NCBI GenBank assembly: GCA_947561395.2
Contig: OX387188.1
Coordinates: forward strand, 14,726,229 to 14,790,228
Direction: 5' to 3'
DNA length: 64,000 nt
Source: Buxus sempervirens
Taxonomy: Eukaryota > Streptophyta > Magnoliopsida > Buxales > Buxaceae
Shown piece by piece: positions 48,187-59,070 of the stretch; position 1 is the first letter of the stretch; each line of letters opens with the position of its first letter. The notes beneath the pieces are model-generated. The model was not told the origin of the DNA. It saw only the letters and a program-made list of their open reading frames with translations, and ran no database searches. A program made the position numbers and the translations under genes.

Positions 48187-48434
48187 TGTATCCGGCCAAA
48201 TATGCCGGATACACTAGCTCCCCTTCATGACCGGACTCAAAGACTGGATACAAGAAGATTTTCGCGTGAGATTCGCGCCGATCGCCCGACAAATTCACGG
48301 TGGCATTTAAATTTTGAATGATTATGTTTTGTATCCGGCATTGAATGCCGGATACAAAGGAACCTTTGTGTAACCGGCCATAAAGGCCGGATACGAAGAG
48401 AGCCTAGTGTATCCGGCCTGAGTTGTCGGATACA
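48187..48434. promoter_or_regulatory. U3 palindromic word cluster, CCGGATAC type
   Basis: Four good palindromes with arms TGTATCCGGC and GCCGGATACA separated by 6-7 bases (48187-48212, 48330-48356, 48369-48394, 48408-48434) and a weaker one near 48225-48252. The last ends about 10 bp before the TATA box. Confidence 0.75.
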
Positions 48435-48444
48435 ATAAGTTTGT

Positions 48445-48454
48445 CTATAAAAGG
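48445..48454 (+). promoter_or_regulatory. TATA box of the Tat-2 LTR
   Basis: CTATAAAAGG, immediately after the palindromic words; transcription would start about 30 bp further on. Confidence 0.75.
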
Positions 48455-49496
48455 CAAACAGCAGCCTGATTTTCGGGGTTGGCTTGGTTTTGGTTGGTTT
48501 CCACCCCTTCTCCCCCACGTCTGCTGGTGCGAATCCCCTCTCTTTCACCCCTCCTTGCCCCCATACCAACAAAAGACCATTTTAAGACCAGTCCCTTCTA
48601 GTTTTCTTCTCTTCCTCTTCATCTTTCACCCAAACAAAGGAGAAGGACTTGCTGTTGGTGGCCAAAGAGGGTGCTCCACTCCCCTTGTCTTGCTTCAAGG
48701 GAGTCCAATCCACCACCTCAAGGTCATTTCGAGCCCAAGGTGAGCTTTGTTATAACATTTTGTTGCATATATATGAATACGGGTGTGTTCCAAGCATGTT
48801 TGGATTTTTCCTATTTCGGGTATGTGTAGTGTCTCTTCTCCTCGTTTATTCCTCTTCATATTGAATATGGAATCCCCATGGTAAAGGGGAGTGCACATAC
48901 GGTCATGGGAGGAGGGGTTCCCGTTTATACATGATTCCAATGGTCTTGATAATGACATATTTTTGTTCCTTGTTTCATTCGAATGGGGGAGGCTTGTTCC
49001 CCCTTGTTTGCTGATCTTATTGTATCCTTCATGTAATCCCCTTTCTCCTCCCTTCTTAGAATATTTTCAGATTACAAGAATAGGCTGCATGGATGGTATC
49101 GGGTGAAGGATCATAAAGGATACATGCTAGTTTCTATTTTTATGTATGCTAGATTATTTCCTAGTTTATGTGCATGATAGGTTCCTTGTTTCCTTTACAT
49201 ATGCTATTGTTTCTAGAATCATGAGGATAGGTGTTTTTTTCCACTCCTTTTATATGTTTTATCATGATCTTGCTCATGCTAAGTTGCTGATTTTGACCAT
49301 CAGGAGGCCACTTCCCCTGCCTCTTCTCCAAGTCCTTTGATCTCACAAACCCAAAGAGAGTTCAGAAATGGGGTTCTTCCCCTTTCCCTATGCCACAGTG
49401 GGCCCAAGCAGGGGCCCACGGATTTGCTAGAACACCTTAGGAAGCCCAGAAACCAACCCCCTTGGAAAAATCCAAAAATTTAGCTTCTGCAGGTTG

Positions 49497-49636
49497 ATCC
49501 GGCAACTCAGGCCGGATCAACTGAAACCCCTGTGTAGCCGGCTAAAGATGCCGGATGCACAGAACCTCCTGTGTAGCCGGCTAAAGATGCCGGATACACA
49601 GAACCCTATGTGTAACCGGCATCTCAGGCCGGCTAC
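49497..49636. promoter_or_regulatory. Second CCGGATAC-type word cluster in the Tat-2 LTR
   Basis: Four palindromes such as GATCCGGC..GCCGGATC, two TGTAGCCGGC..GCCGGAT(A/G)CA and TGTAACCGGC..GCCGGCTACA, each with about 6-7 bases between arms. Confidence 0.75.
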
Positions 49637-50573
49637 ACTGCCAGACTGCATTTCTGCTAATTTTGTGATGTTGTGCTGATTTTTTTGGTATAATTGATCA
49701 ATCCGGACGAACCAGAAGGGTTTCCGGGTCACCCGGAAACCAAAGATGGGCCATGGACCGACTTGGTCCAAATTGATTTCCGGTGGGCCTTCCAACGGGG
49801 CCCACCAAGCCCGACCAACTTATTTGTGCTTAACCAAGACAATTAAAAGAGTTGAGTGGGCCAGACCCTTTGAGGCCCACCAAAGCCCAACTGGGGCAAC
49901 ATGCATGTTTAGACCTAGGTATGGTTTGGCTGAGACCACGGGCAGGGCCTGTTGGGCCCATTAAGCCCATTGAACCAACCAGGACGAGGCCCACTCAGGG
50001 GCCCGCAAGTTAATCCAGACTCACTTTTTGCATGGAACTAAATTTAATCTTCAACTTGGAATTTAAATAAAATCAATTCACTGAACCAGTGCCCAAAGGG
50101 CCTCTCAGGCTAGGCCGAGGCCCACCAAGGGACACGTGGGCTCAGCCAAGCCCACCAAGGGAGCCGTGGGCCTTCCAACGGGGCCCACCCAATCCGACTC
50201 ACTTCATTCAATAATAAGAAGATAAAATCAAGTAAAGGGACCCACATCACTGTGGCGGTCCCGCCAGACTTAACCAAAATTGAATGCTGGATTAGGAATC
50301 GGGTGAGTGAGAGACCAACTGAGTTGACTCAAACAAGGAAAACCTATGGGACCCGTCACTTGACGGGGTGGACTGGGGTGTCTACGGACTTCCCCAGACC
50401 GCAACCGAGAACCTACTTAGAATCTCAAGCCACAGACCAAGCCTTAGTAGAAGAACTTAGGCACCCAGGTGTTTGCCTGCACCCCATCAGGCAGTGGTGA
50501 CTCCAAACAATCCCGAGGCACGCATCGTTTTGCGTGCACCTTGTCGTGCGACCGAAATCGGGTGCGCACAGCT

Positions 50574-50591
50574 TGGCGACTCCGCTGGGGA
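50574..50591 (+). promoter_or_regulatory. Primer binding site of Tat-2
   Basis: TGGCGACTCCGCTGGGGA, three bases after the LTR end; the complement ends in CCA as a tRNA 3' end must. An Arg-type tRNA primer is usual for Ogre-like elements; a match to the tRNA was not checked. Confidence 0.75.
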
Positions 50592-51478
50592 CTTCTCAGC
50601 CCAATAGGACTCTTGGTTAGAATGAGTCAACCTAAGAGGGATTTAGTCGATTTTAGGGTTTCTACTACCTCGCTTAGTAAGATGTGGAATACACGTAATT
50701 ACATATTCTGGGGAGTCCTGTCACAAGGACGAGATAATTGCCTAAAGCAAGTGGAATTTAAGTGGTTCCCTGTGACCCTCCACTTACCTGGGGACTCTCC
50801 CAGAACCTCGTATTGCGTGCCAATTCTGCACCTTACTATACGAGATGGTAAAAATTCCTTTATCAACAAAATCCAATCAAATCTCACCCGATTAGACACA
50901 GCACTCAGCCCAACTGCACACAAGGGCACACCACCACACCATGGATGGATTTAATTTTCAATTTTGTGATAAATTGCGTGGGGTGACACGCATGAGGGAG
51001 GATGCGTGAATGATCTGACCCTGAATGATTGAGTGAATGCGAATATTGCTCTTCTTTTCCAAAACTTAGATCTCTCTAGCAGCCTACCCTTCTGATTCCT
51101 ATGAACTGACTCTTGGGATGGTATTAGCACCTACGCTCCCGTGGCTTGCCGGGGAAAGCAGGGTAAACCCATCCCCCCAGTTTTCTGGAGTCCATTAGCA
51201 CCACCGGTTTCTTGCCATGGCACGCGAGGATCCAGTACTGGTCCAGACCCTTGTAGGCTTATGTATTGGGTTGGGTATCCTCCCCCACCTAACGTTTCTG
51301 AGTAAACCACGCGTTGAGCATGCGAGGGTGAGTATGTTGTGAATGATGAATACAAGAGGAGTAAAATTTGAATAAAATCCAGAGTCCATTAGGGGTAGCA
51401 ACCCCCGCTTTTTGCATAAAATTGAGTAACCCTAGATCATGGGCTGCCTTAGCCCTAATTTAGGAAGCTAACCTAACT
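50592..51478 (+). other. Leader of Tat-2, first part
   Basis: Non-coding leader, homologous to the Tat-1 leader. It breaks off at the duplication TTGAT (51479-51483), where the chimeric element enters. Confidence 0.75.
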
Positions 51479-51483
51479 TTGAT
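51479..51483. repeat. 5-bp target duplication, left
   Basis: TTGAT; same as 59066-59070. Confidence 0.8.
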
Positions 51484-51955
51484 TGCAAGCACCTCATTTT
51501 TACGCTCCCGAAAAGCCAGAAATGCAAAACCCGGCTAAAAAGTCAAACCTTGAGGGGTGAAAAGTTGACCTTTTAATCAGATAAAATTTGGCCACCTTGC
51601 TTTATCTCAATGGATAGAGAATCCCGACACGAGTCCAACACAACTGGGTTTGCAGGAATCGGAGTCCGGATGAGGGTTCTGCGGGCGGTCAAACTTGAGG
51701 AAGAGCCGAAAGTTGACTTTTCTCGAACCCCGTGCCAAGTGCTCAGCCCTATGCCATTGGATAGAGGGCTCCGATACGAGTCTAATGCAATTGAGTTTGC
51801 TCAAATCGGAGTTCGGATGAAGGAGATATGAGCTGTCAAAGTTTCCGAGCAGCAAAGCCGGAAGCTGCACACGTGGCGCAGAAACTGCACACGTCGCAGC
51901 CAACGCAGTAAAAGATCTCGGGGACTAAATCTTAAATATCCAAAATCTGCTAAAA
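51484..51955 (+). mobile_element. LTR fragment of Tat-2 type
   Basis: Aligns with 47629-48075 (shared CACCTCATTTTT, CGACACGAGTCCAAC, GGAGTCCGGATGAGGGTTCT). It ends at CTGCTAAAA, after which Tat-2 LTR sequence continues differently. Confidence 0.85.
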
Positions 51956-53955
51956 GATCTGGCGCTCTAGATCAGCATAGCGAGACCGGATCTCTGCCAA
52001 CTGAACCTCCTGAAATACAAAGAAAGAAGTCAGAAAATACTAAGTTCAAATAAAATGGAAATAGAAGATCACAAAGAGAGAAGGCATACCGTCGTATCAT
52101 ATGCCCTGATCACTACCCCTCCTATCTCCGTGACTCCACCACGGACAGGCATGGGTGGCATGAGGCACCCAATAGAAGCTCGCCGGAACCAGGCATCATA
52201 GTCACCCTCCTCTAATAGTGTCTCTGCCTCAGTCCAATCTAGGAACTGGGCAGGATCTACGGGCATAGGAGGAAAGGAGGGGGCAGTATCAGGAGGGATG
52301 GCAGGAATCTGCGGCTCTCCCACATGCTTGCCGCAATACCAGATGCTGCCCATCTGACCAATAAAGAACTGGTATCTCTGTCGTCTCTGGTCAGGGACAA
52401 AGGCATCATCTCTGGCTGCATGCAGGGCCAGCACCTCATGAATGTCCTCCATCCTGGGGACAAATAGCTGAAAAACAGAACGGGATATTAGATATGTGAT
52501 TCAGGAAGAGAAGGAAAGAAGAAAAAAGAGGAATTAATGTAGATTACCTTAGACCGGTATAGCCTGTCCAAGTGGGCCCGAGCGGACCTAGGACGACTCT
52601 TTTCAGAGTCGTGCTCTACATGACACCATCTACGTGCCATGGGATACGTCTCCTCAGACATCGTAGAGGTAGGACGGAAATAGGGTATGTAAACCCTAGT
52701 AAAAAACTGCAGAAAGAAGAAAAGAGTCAGAGGAATAGAAAAAGAGAGATAAAAAGAAAGAGATAAAGAAAAAAGAAGGGAAATAAGATTCACCTGCAAG
52801 AAGGGCCAGAAGAATCTGCACCCAACTCCAGCCCCTCTGGAGGTAGAGAGGCCGCTCATTGATTGGCGCAAACTGGCTAGAATAGTACCAAAAATAAGCG
52901 GGCCCCATGCATACCTCCTCGCTCGCTGCAGATCTCCCAGTAAACCCAGAAAATGAGGACTAACTGAGGTCGTGTCCTCTGGGAAGAAGCAGGAGCCCAT
53001 CATGTACAAGAAGATAAATCGGAAGGCGAAGGGAAAAACGGGATCACCAGCAACCAGCTGTTCGAGCCGCCTCCTCAGGAAAGTCTCTCTCAACCATGTC
53101 AGAGACAATTTCGCTCTCCCTCTATCCCAGGCCTCAGGAGGTAGAACTATATATCCAAGATAAGAGGCAACCTCCTCGGCATCTGGCATCACCATCTCAG
53201 GAATAATATCACCGGTCATCCTAATCCTGGTGATAAGGGTGAAGTCAGAAGGCCGGATCCTGATCTCAATATCTGGGAAGTGGAAGCTCAATGTCTCCGG
53301 GAAGAATCTCTCGAGCAGTGCAGCAATGAGGGCCCGATCCATGCGCACGTCCGGAATAGTAATGAACAGGCCAAAGCCATATAAGCCTAGCTCCCGGTGG
53401 TAGGCTGAACTACAGGCTCCCAAGAATCTAATGAAGCTGGCCCAGCTCCCTCTGAAATGGGACATCGGATACTCCAAAGGGATATCCGCCCTAATGCACG
53501 CTGAGGGATGAGTCCTCAGGCCATGCAAGAGGTTGGTATCCCTAATCTGGGCAGCCACCTCCTCAGAAACCTCCACTCTGGTCCTGGCCTCATCTCTGCC
53601 ACGGCCACCTCTACAGCCTCCTCTACGGCCCTCATCATGGCCTCCCTCTCTGCCCCCAGCTTGGCGTCTGCTACGGCTCCTATCTCGACCTGAAGACTCA
53701 ACTGCCGGCTAAGGAAATAATTGAAAGAAGGAAAGGATCAAGGAGATGTTTTTGTAAAAGAATGATAAATTCAAAAGAGTTAGAGAATACCTCTGGGGTC
53801 ACCTCACGCGAATCCCCAGAAGGGAGATCAGGAATGTCTGAATCAGAATCCCTCTCGGCCCTCGAAGAAGTGGCCACATCAGCAGGATCACGCCTAACCC
53901 TCGAAGAGGAAGGCTCATCTGCAGGATCCCTAGAAGCTGATCGAAGGCGGGCCAT
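51956..53955 (-). CDS. Antisense five-exon gene with plant-mobile-domain-like protein, 3' end cut
   Basis: Exons (minus strand) 53955-53791, 53708-52794, 52706-52548, 52467-52090 and 52009 to the break at about 51956, all with GT..AG borders and all in phase 0; no stop in about 557 codons. Start ATG 53955 (context GTAGATGGC). Exon 1 is Ser/Asp-rich; exon 2 begins with an Arg/Gly-rich, nuclear-looking stretch (SSGRDRSRSRRQAGGREGG) and then has GSWASFIRFLGAC, DRALIAALLERFFPETLSFHFP, IRIRPSDFTLIT, SYLGYIVLPPEAWDRG and RYAWGPLIFGTILASL, a pattern like the plant mobile domain (PMD). That domain occurs in plant nuclear MAIN-type proteins and in transposon-borne ORFs. Extra ORFs in antisense between pol and the 3' LTR are known in Tat elements, and this gene sits just before a polypurine tract and LTR. 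The stop codon is lost. The PMD call is moderate; a captured host gene is the alternative. Confidence 0.72.
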
Positions 53956-55869
53956 CTACGGTTCAAAACAGGGAGATGTTTAATTATTCTTGTTAAAATT
54001 TCTATTCCTTGATTTTATTCTAACCAAGTGTAATTAATTGGCAGAAAAAAGGAAAAAATGGAGAATGAAAGAAAGTGCTTCAAATACTCCCGATCAAATC
54101 CAGAATCAACTGAAGGAGTTTATAGTTTTCTAAAAATATTTCGTTTGTCTTTGCTTTAAAAAAAAAAATATAGAGAAACTATATAAGAAGTACATGCTTC
54201 TTATAGGTGCTCTTTATATGAAAAAAAAAATGTGTGTGTGGATGTTTTAATTTATTCCTTTGTATTTCCTAAAGATATCTAATCAGGTATTTTATTTGGT
54301 TTCAGGGTAATTGATAGAAGCATGTGACGGATTTTCAGCAAGAATTGATATGATTAGCCCAAGAGCATTCTGCCACAAATCGTTGCATGGAGACAAGAAA
54401 CGTGGATAATTTCCCAAAGTGTAAACAGCACATCAGCAAAATAAGTGTTGGAACATATCATATGTGCACACAACAAAGGCATTCAAACAGGAAATTGTAG
54501 CATGATCTTCGAAAGCAAACAAAAGGCAGAATAAGCACAAATACAAGCCATTAGGGGTCTACTTGAAAATTGGTTTATGATTGATAAGTTGCCTTACTTT
54601 GGATAAGGTACTTAAAATTTGGGGATTGGTTCATTCAGGAATCAAAAGTCAAGAGTTTATAATCTAATGCAAGAGCAGAAAATGCAAAGAATTAGCCGAA
54701 AAGGTCAAGCATGGATCCATCAGAAATTTGGGAACAAATAAGCACGCTTGTCAACAATAAACATGAAAACAGAAAATCTACAGATGGAGATAATCATTTC
54801 TCATTCAAGAGTCAGGAAAATGCAAGCATCATTTCAGATATAAGAAAATCAGCAAGTCACAATGATGAACAAACCAATGTTGGGGAGTTTAATCATTCTA
54901 GAATTCAAGGGCATAGAAGTTTCGAATCAAATCAGGCTAATGAAGACAAAGTAAACATTCGGTTCAATCAAGAGCAAAATTTCGTCCATGGATTTTATTG
55001 TTGCACATACTGTTCATAAGAAAAATCAGAGAAAATTCGGCCACTTACTGGATTCGGTCGAAATGGAAGAAATTTGGCAAGCAAATAGGAAACCCTTACT
55101 CTACCGAAGCTTCAGGGAGTGTCCACAGTCGATTGAGAGAAGAGGAAGCACTCAAATGACTTGATCACAGCCACGGCAATGCTCAATCCAGGAACAGTCG
55201 CTGGAAATAGGAAGGCTCGTCAGAAATTTGGGGTCACCGAAAATAGCAAATGCCGTCGGAGAAGAATAGTAGTCGCCGGAAAATGAGAAGCTCGTCGGAG
55301 ATGAAGTCGGACTGTTGGAGGAGAAGAAGCAGGGACCGGAGAGAATAGCGCGGTCGAGGAGAAATTAGGGCTTGAATGCGAGCAGAAGAGGAAAAAGTTC
55401 GCGGTCGCGGTCTTAAGAAGAGAATAAAATCCGTAAACTCAGTACGGGCTTCAGACGACCGTGAAAGTAATACGGTCCCGTTGAACCGTGATCAAAGTAC
55501 GGGCATGATTGGTCCGTGATACAAATACGGGCGAAGCCAAAAATTGCATATTTTATTATTTTCTCCACACTTATCAGAAGATTAATGTCTATATTAGTTG
55601 TAAGTTGCAAGGATTGCCATCATACTCACTTTTGTTTAAAAATATTTTGACTCAAATATCACTTCATAGCCACGAGTGCTCAGTGAGAGGAGAGAGGAGG
55701 ATTTGGCCCTTAAGCTGAGGGACTTTTTAGCAGATATTCCAAAAATAAATTCTTTTTATAAAATCATCCATTTAATCCTTGCAAAGTGCAATTGGTTAGA
55801 CAAAAATCTCAGAAAGTGCAATTGGTGGGTCTTTTGGCTCTCTGCTTGTAATTGGTTCCAATTACCAGC
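53956..55869 (-). other. Upstream region of the antisense gene
   Basis: About 1.9 kb without a convincing gene. The plus-strand frame at 54711-55019 (102 codons, MDPSEIWEQISTLVNNKHEN...) has no recognised domain and is rated doubtful. The region may hold the promoter, 5' UTR and a leader intron of the antisense gene. Confidence 0.5.
55442..55535 (-). promoter_or_regulatory. CCCGTATTT-type words upstream of the antisense gene
   Basis: On the minus strand: GCCCGTATTTGTATCACGG, GCCCGTACTTTGATCACGG and ACCGTATTACTTTCACGGTC within 95 bp. The last is close to ACCGTGTATCATTTACGGTC in the neighbouring LTR (56060-56080). A TATA box could not be assigned. About 1.5 kb upstream of the start codon. Confidence 0.6.
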
Positions 55870-55883
55870 AAAGAGGGGGCAGC
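55870..55883 (+). promoter_or_regulatory. Polypurine tract before the 3' LTR
   Basis: AAAGAGGGGGCAGC directly followed by TGTAGACACC; the same arrangement as at Tat-1 (34498-34512, minus). Confidence 0.85.
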
Positions 55884-55976
55884 TGTAGACACCCCAAATT
55901 GCACTACAGAATAAGAAAGTAATAAAAACATGTAATTAGAGCTTAAAACAGGTCAAAAATTGACTAAGCAGGCTTT

Positions 55977-56090
55977 GCCCGTATTTCATTCACGGGCCGA
56001 TCGCGCCCGAAATCGCTCTACGGTTAGGCGCGCCCGTATTAGAAATACGGGCACCGTTGGACCGTGTATCATTTACGGTCATTAAAGACT
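55977..56090. promoter_or_regulatory. U3 word cluster of the chimeric LTR, CCCGTATTT type
   Basis: GCCCGTATTTCATTCACGGG, GCCCGTATTAGAAATACGGG and ACCGTGTATCATTTACGGTC; about 190 bp before the TATA box. Confidence 0.7.
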
Positions 56091-56280
56091 CGTGCGAGTT
56101 TTATTCTTCTCTCGATTTCCGAGCTTTATCTTTAGTCCAATATCCCTTTAAGTGAGCGAATTATGTCTTTTATTCGCTGAAGTCGCCTTGGTTGGCTATG
56201 GATGGGCATTATCTCCAACTTTCACTCTATCCTGAGGATCAGGATATATCCTTCTGGACCAGCCTTGCCCCTGTGATTGC

Positions 56281-56290
56281 CTATAAATAG
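56281..56290 (+). promoter_or_regulatory. TATA box of the chimeric LTR
   Basis: CTATAAATAG, identical to the Tat-1 LTR box. Confidence 0.75.
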
Positions 56291-57918
56291 AGGTGAGATT
56301 CTTAAGCAAAGGGCCACGAAATTTTGAAGAATCAAGAGCTCCAAGAGAAGAAAGGAATCCCTGCTGCTCTGCTTGCTGAATCCAGGTAAGTCCCTTTTCC
56401 CTTTTATTTCATATTTTCAATTCTAGAAGTAATAGGATCATCTCTATTGCTGTAGAATAAGGCCATCTATGTTATTTTGTATCCCTAAACTTGTCTCTAA
56501 GTACCTCAAGAGTCTCTCTAGCTATAAAACGTGAAGAGAGAGCTAGGGGAAAGGGGAACAGGTGGATCCCTAGAATAGAACCCCCTAATCTGTTTTTTCT
56601 ACTTTTTTATAGAATAAGGCCTTTGATTGTGTTTGTGTACCCAAACCTCTCTCCAAGTACCTCAAGAGTCTCTCTAGTCGTAAAACGAGAAGAGAGAGCT
56701 AGGGGAAAAGAGAACAGGTGGATCCGTAGGGTAGGCCCCCATGTGCTCTAATCTGTGAGATATGGCTGATTTTGATATCCTGATCATGTTTTAATGATTA
56801 TATTTTGAATCTGGATTAATCTTATGAGTTCATGATGATTATAGCATGAAATCCTAATTTTCTCCTAAAACTTGGATTTTCACCACTTTTGCACCTACAT
56901 CACTGTTTTCGTGATTTTTGGGATTTTAGGCTAAGATCCTGGATTTATCAGGATCAATATGACAGATCTAGATCTAGAAGCTTGAAAGTAAATTCTAGGG
57001 TTTCATGATGTGGTTTTTGATTTGTTTTCCACTTTTGAGAGAAGACTCTACGGTCTAAGTTCTCACTTTTTGATATTTTTCATTAATGTGAGTATTTTTG
57101 GTTTTTATTTCTTGATTTAATGTGAAATTTGGGCTTTATCTATGTCCTGGATCGTTCAGGTTTAATTTTGAAATATTTTATAAAAATCATATTTTCTAGA
57201 TTTCTAGAATTTGACTTGAAGCCAGATTTTTGGATTTTTCACTTTAAATTGGTTTTATTTGATTTTATCTCAATTTTGTGTTGATCATGAAACCCTAGGT
57301 ATGGTATGATCATATTTGAAAGTTCTGGATCAATCAGACTATTCGTATGAAAAAACCATACATAATTGTCTTTTTTGTCTTTTTTTTGTGATTTTTTATA
57401 ACAAGCCTTTTTCCTTTATTTTAACATGAACAATACCTGGCAAACACCTTGTGTGGATGAATAGGGGTGCCTAACACCTTCCCCTGTTCATAACTTAATC
57501 CCCTTACCCATCTTTGGTTGTTTTTTTTAGGAGGGTTATTTTTACCCTAAATTTGCCTTTTTGTGCTTATTTGATATCTTGGTGTCCATTCACACCTAGA
57601 TTGAATGGTGGCGACTCTGTGTTTTTAATGAATCCCGCGTGATGGTAGGGAAGTCATTAAATTGATTTTTTCCCCATGTCTCACAGCTGTTCTCAACAGG
57701 ACTGCCCACCGGCAGCACCCCCATGATCTTGCTCTGACCCCTTCCCCATTGCCTTTGCTGAAAAAAGAACCAAAGAAAGAAAGTAGGCCAAATGAGGCCT
57801 CTCCCCATACCTGAATCAATGTGGGCCTCCCCAGGGGCCCACAAGACTTTTAAAAGGCCCTAGGAAACCCCTGGAACCTACCCCAATGGCCCATTCCCGA
57901 AAAGTGGCCATTCCAAGG

Positions 57919-58025
57919 TGATCCGGCAACTCAGGCCGGATCACCTATGGCCTGTGTGTATCCGGCATCTCAGGCCGGATCACCTAAGGCCTATGTGTAT
58001 CCGGCAACTAAGGCCGGATACACAC
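57919..58025. promoter_or_regulatory. 3'-part word cluster of the chimeric LTR, CCGGATAC type
   Basis: GATCCGGC..GCCGGATC and two TGTATCCGGC..GCCGGAT(A/C)AC words with about 7 bases between arms; nearly the same as 49497-49521 in Tat-2 and unlike the words in the U3 of this LTR. Confidence 0.7.
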
Positions 58026-59065
58026 AGAGATATGATTTTTGTGTTTCAATGATCCTTGCCGAATTGTATGATGATTTTTCAGTAAACCAAGCAGACCAGC
58101 CAGATTTCCCGGTCCCCCGGAAACCCAACTTGGGACCTGGACCACCGGTCCAACTTGGCACACTAGTGGGCTTCCCAACGGGGCCCACCAAGCCCTATGA
58201 ATCCAGAAGCATGCAAATGAGGAAATTGAGTAAAAATGAACAAATTGAATCGGGCGGGCCAAACCCAATGCGGCCCACCCGAGCCTTGTTATGTGTAATG
58301 AATGTATGAATTGCATGGTTTGGCCGAGACCAAGGGCTAGGGCCTATCTGGCCCGCCAAAGCCCGCTAACCGAACCAAGTTAGGGTGCAAGCCCTAGACT
58401 TCAAAGAACTAGGCTTTTGAGCCCAAACCTGGATCACGGGCCCCAAGCCCAGTGACCAGCCCATTTTGGCAAATCTAAATAAAGCAAACCCAAAATACTT
58501 TGGCAACCACGATGGGGGGCCCCCCTAAGGGCCCGCAAACCAAGGCCGACCCACCTTTGCATGAAAATCACCTAAAATACCAAGTTAAACAATTAAGTAA
58601 ACTCAACTCACTAACCTAAACCCAAAGGGCCTCCTAGGGCTAGACAGAGGCCCACCAAGGGTACATGGGCTCCACCAAGCCCACCAGGGACACCGTGGGC
58701 CTCCCAACGGGGCCCACCCCAATCAGACCCAGTACACTTAATTAAACAAAGATAAAATCAACTAAAGGGACCCACACCACTCAGGTGGTCCTGCCAAGAC
58801 TTAACCAAATTACATGCTGGATTAGGAATCGGGTGAGAACCAAAAGAGAGCTGACTCAAACCAGGGAACCCACGGGACCCGTCATCCGACGGGGTGGACT
58901 GGGGTGTCTACGGACTTCCCCAGACCACAACCGAGAACCGACTTAGAATCTTAAGCCGCAGACAAAAGCCCAATAGACAAGATTAGGCACCTAGGTGTCC
59001 GCTTGCACCCCATCAGGCGGTGGCGACTCCGAATTACCCCGTGCCGCGTTTCCCACGCGCGCACA

Positions 59066-59070
59066 TTGAT
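59066..59070. repeat. 5-bp target duplication, right
   Basis: TTGAT directly after the LTR end GCGCGCACA. Confidence 0.8.

Larger units (their letters stand above)
47629..50570 (+). mobile_element. 5' LTR of Tat-2
   Basis: 2,942 bp, TGTAAGCACCTC ... GGTGCGCACA. U3 has word palindromes of CCGGATAC type (48187-48434) followed within about 10 bp by a TATA box; the same type of word recurs at 49497-49636. The last 1 kb (GTGTCTACGGACTTCCCCAG, CTGCACCCCATCAGGCAG) aligns closely with the LTR at 55884-59065. Confidence 0.9.
51484..59065 (+). mobile_element. Chimeric Tat element nested in Tat-2
   Basis: Flanked by TTGAT at 51479-51483 and 59066-59070, and the Tat-2 leader resumes right after. The left end is a 472-bp piece of a Tat-2-type LTR (TGCAAGCACCTC ...); then, from about 51956, sequence of a different element: the antisense gene, its upstream region, a polypurine tract and a complete LTR starting TGTAGACACCCC. 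So the two outer ends belong to LTRs with different 5' starts. gag and pol are missing. Confidence 0.8.
55884..59065 (+). mobile_element. 3' LTR of the chimeric Tat element
   Basis: 3,182 bp, TGTAGACACCCC ... ACGCGCGCACA. The U3 start and its words resemble the Tat-1 LTR, while the 3' third (57900-59040) resembles the Tat-2 LTR. It includes a TATA box at 56281 and a duplicated 120-bp segment (56495-56570 and 56640-56735, with CAAGTACCTCAAGAGTCTCT). Confidence 0.85.

Noticed and set aside
54711-55019. 102-codon plus-strand ORF starting MDPSEIWEQ
   Set aside because: AT-rich, no known domain, in the upstream region of the antisense gene; no homologous frame in the other Tat elements.
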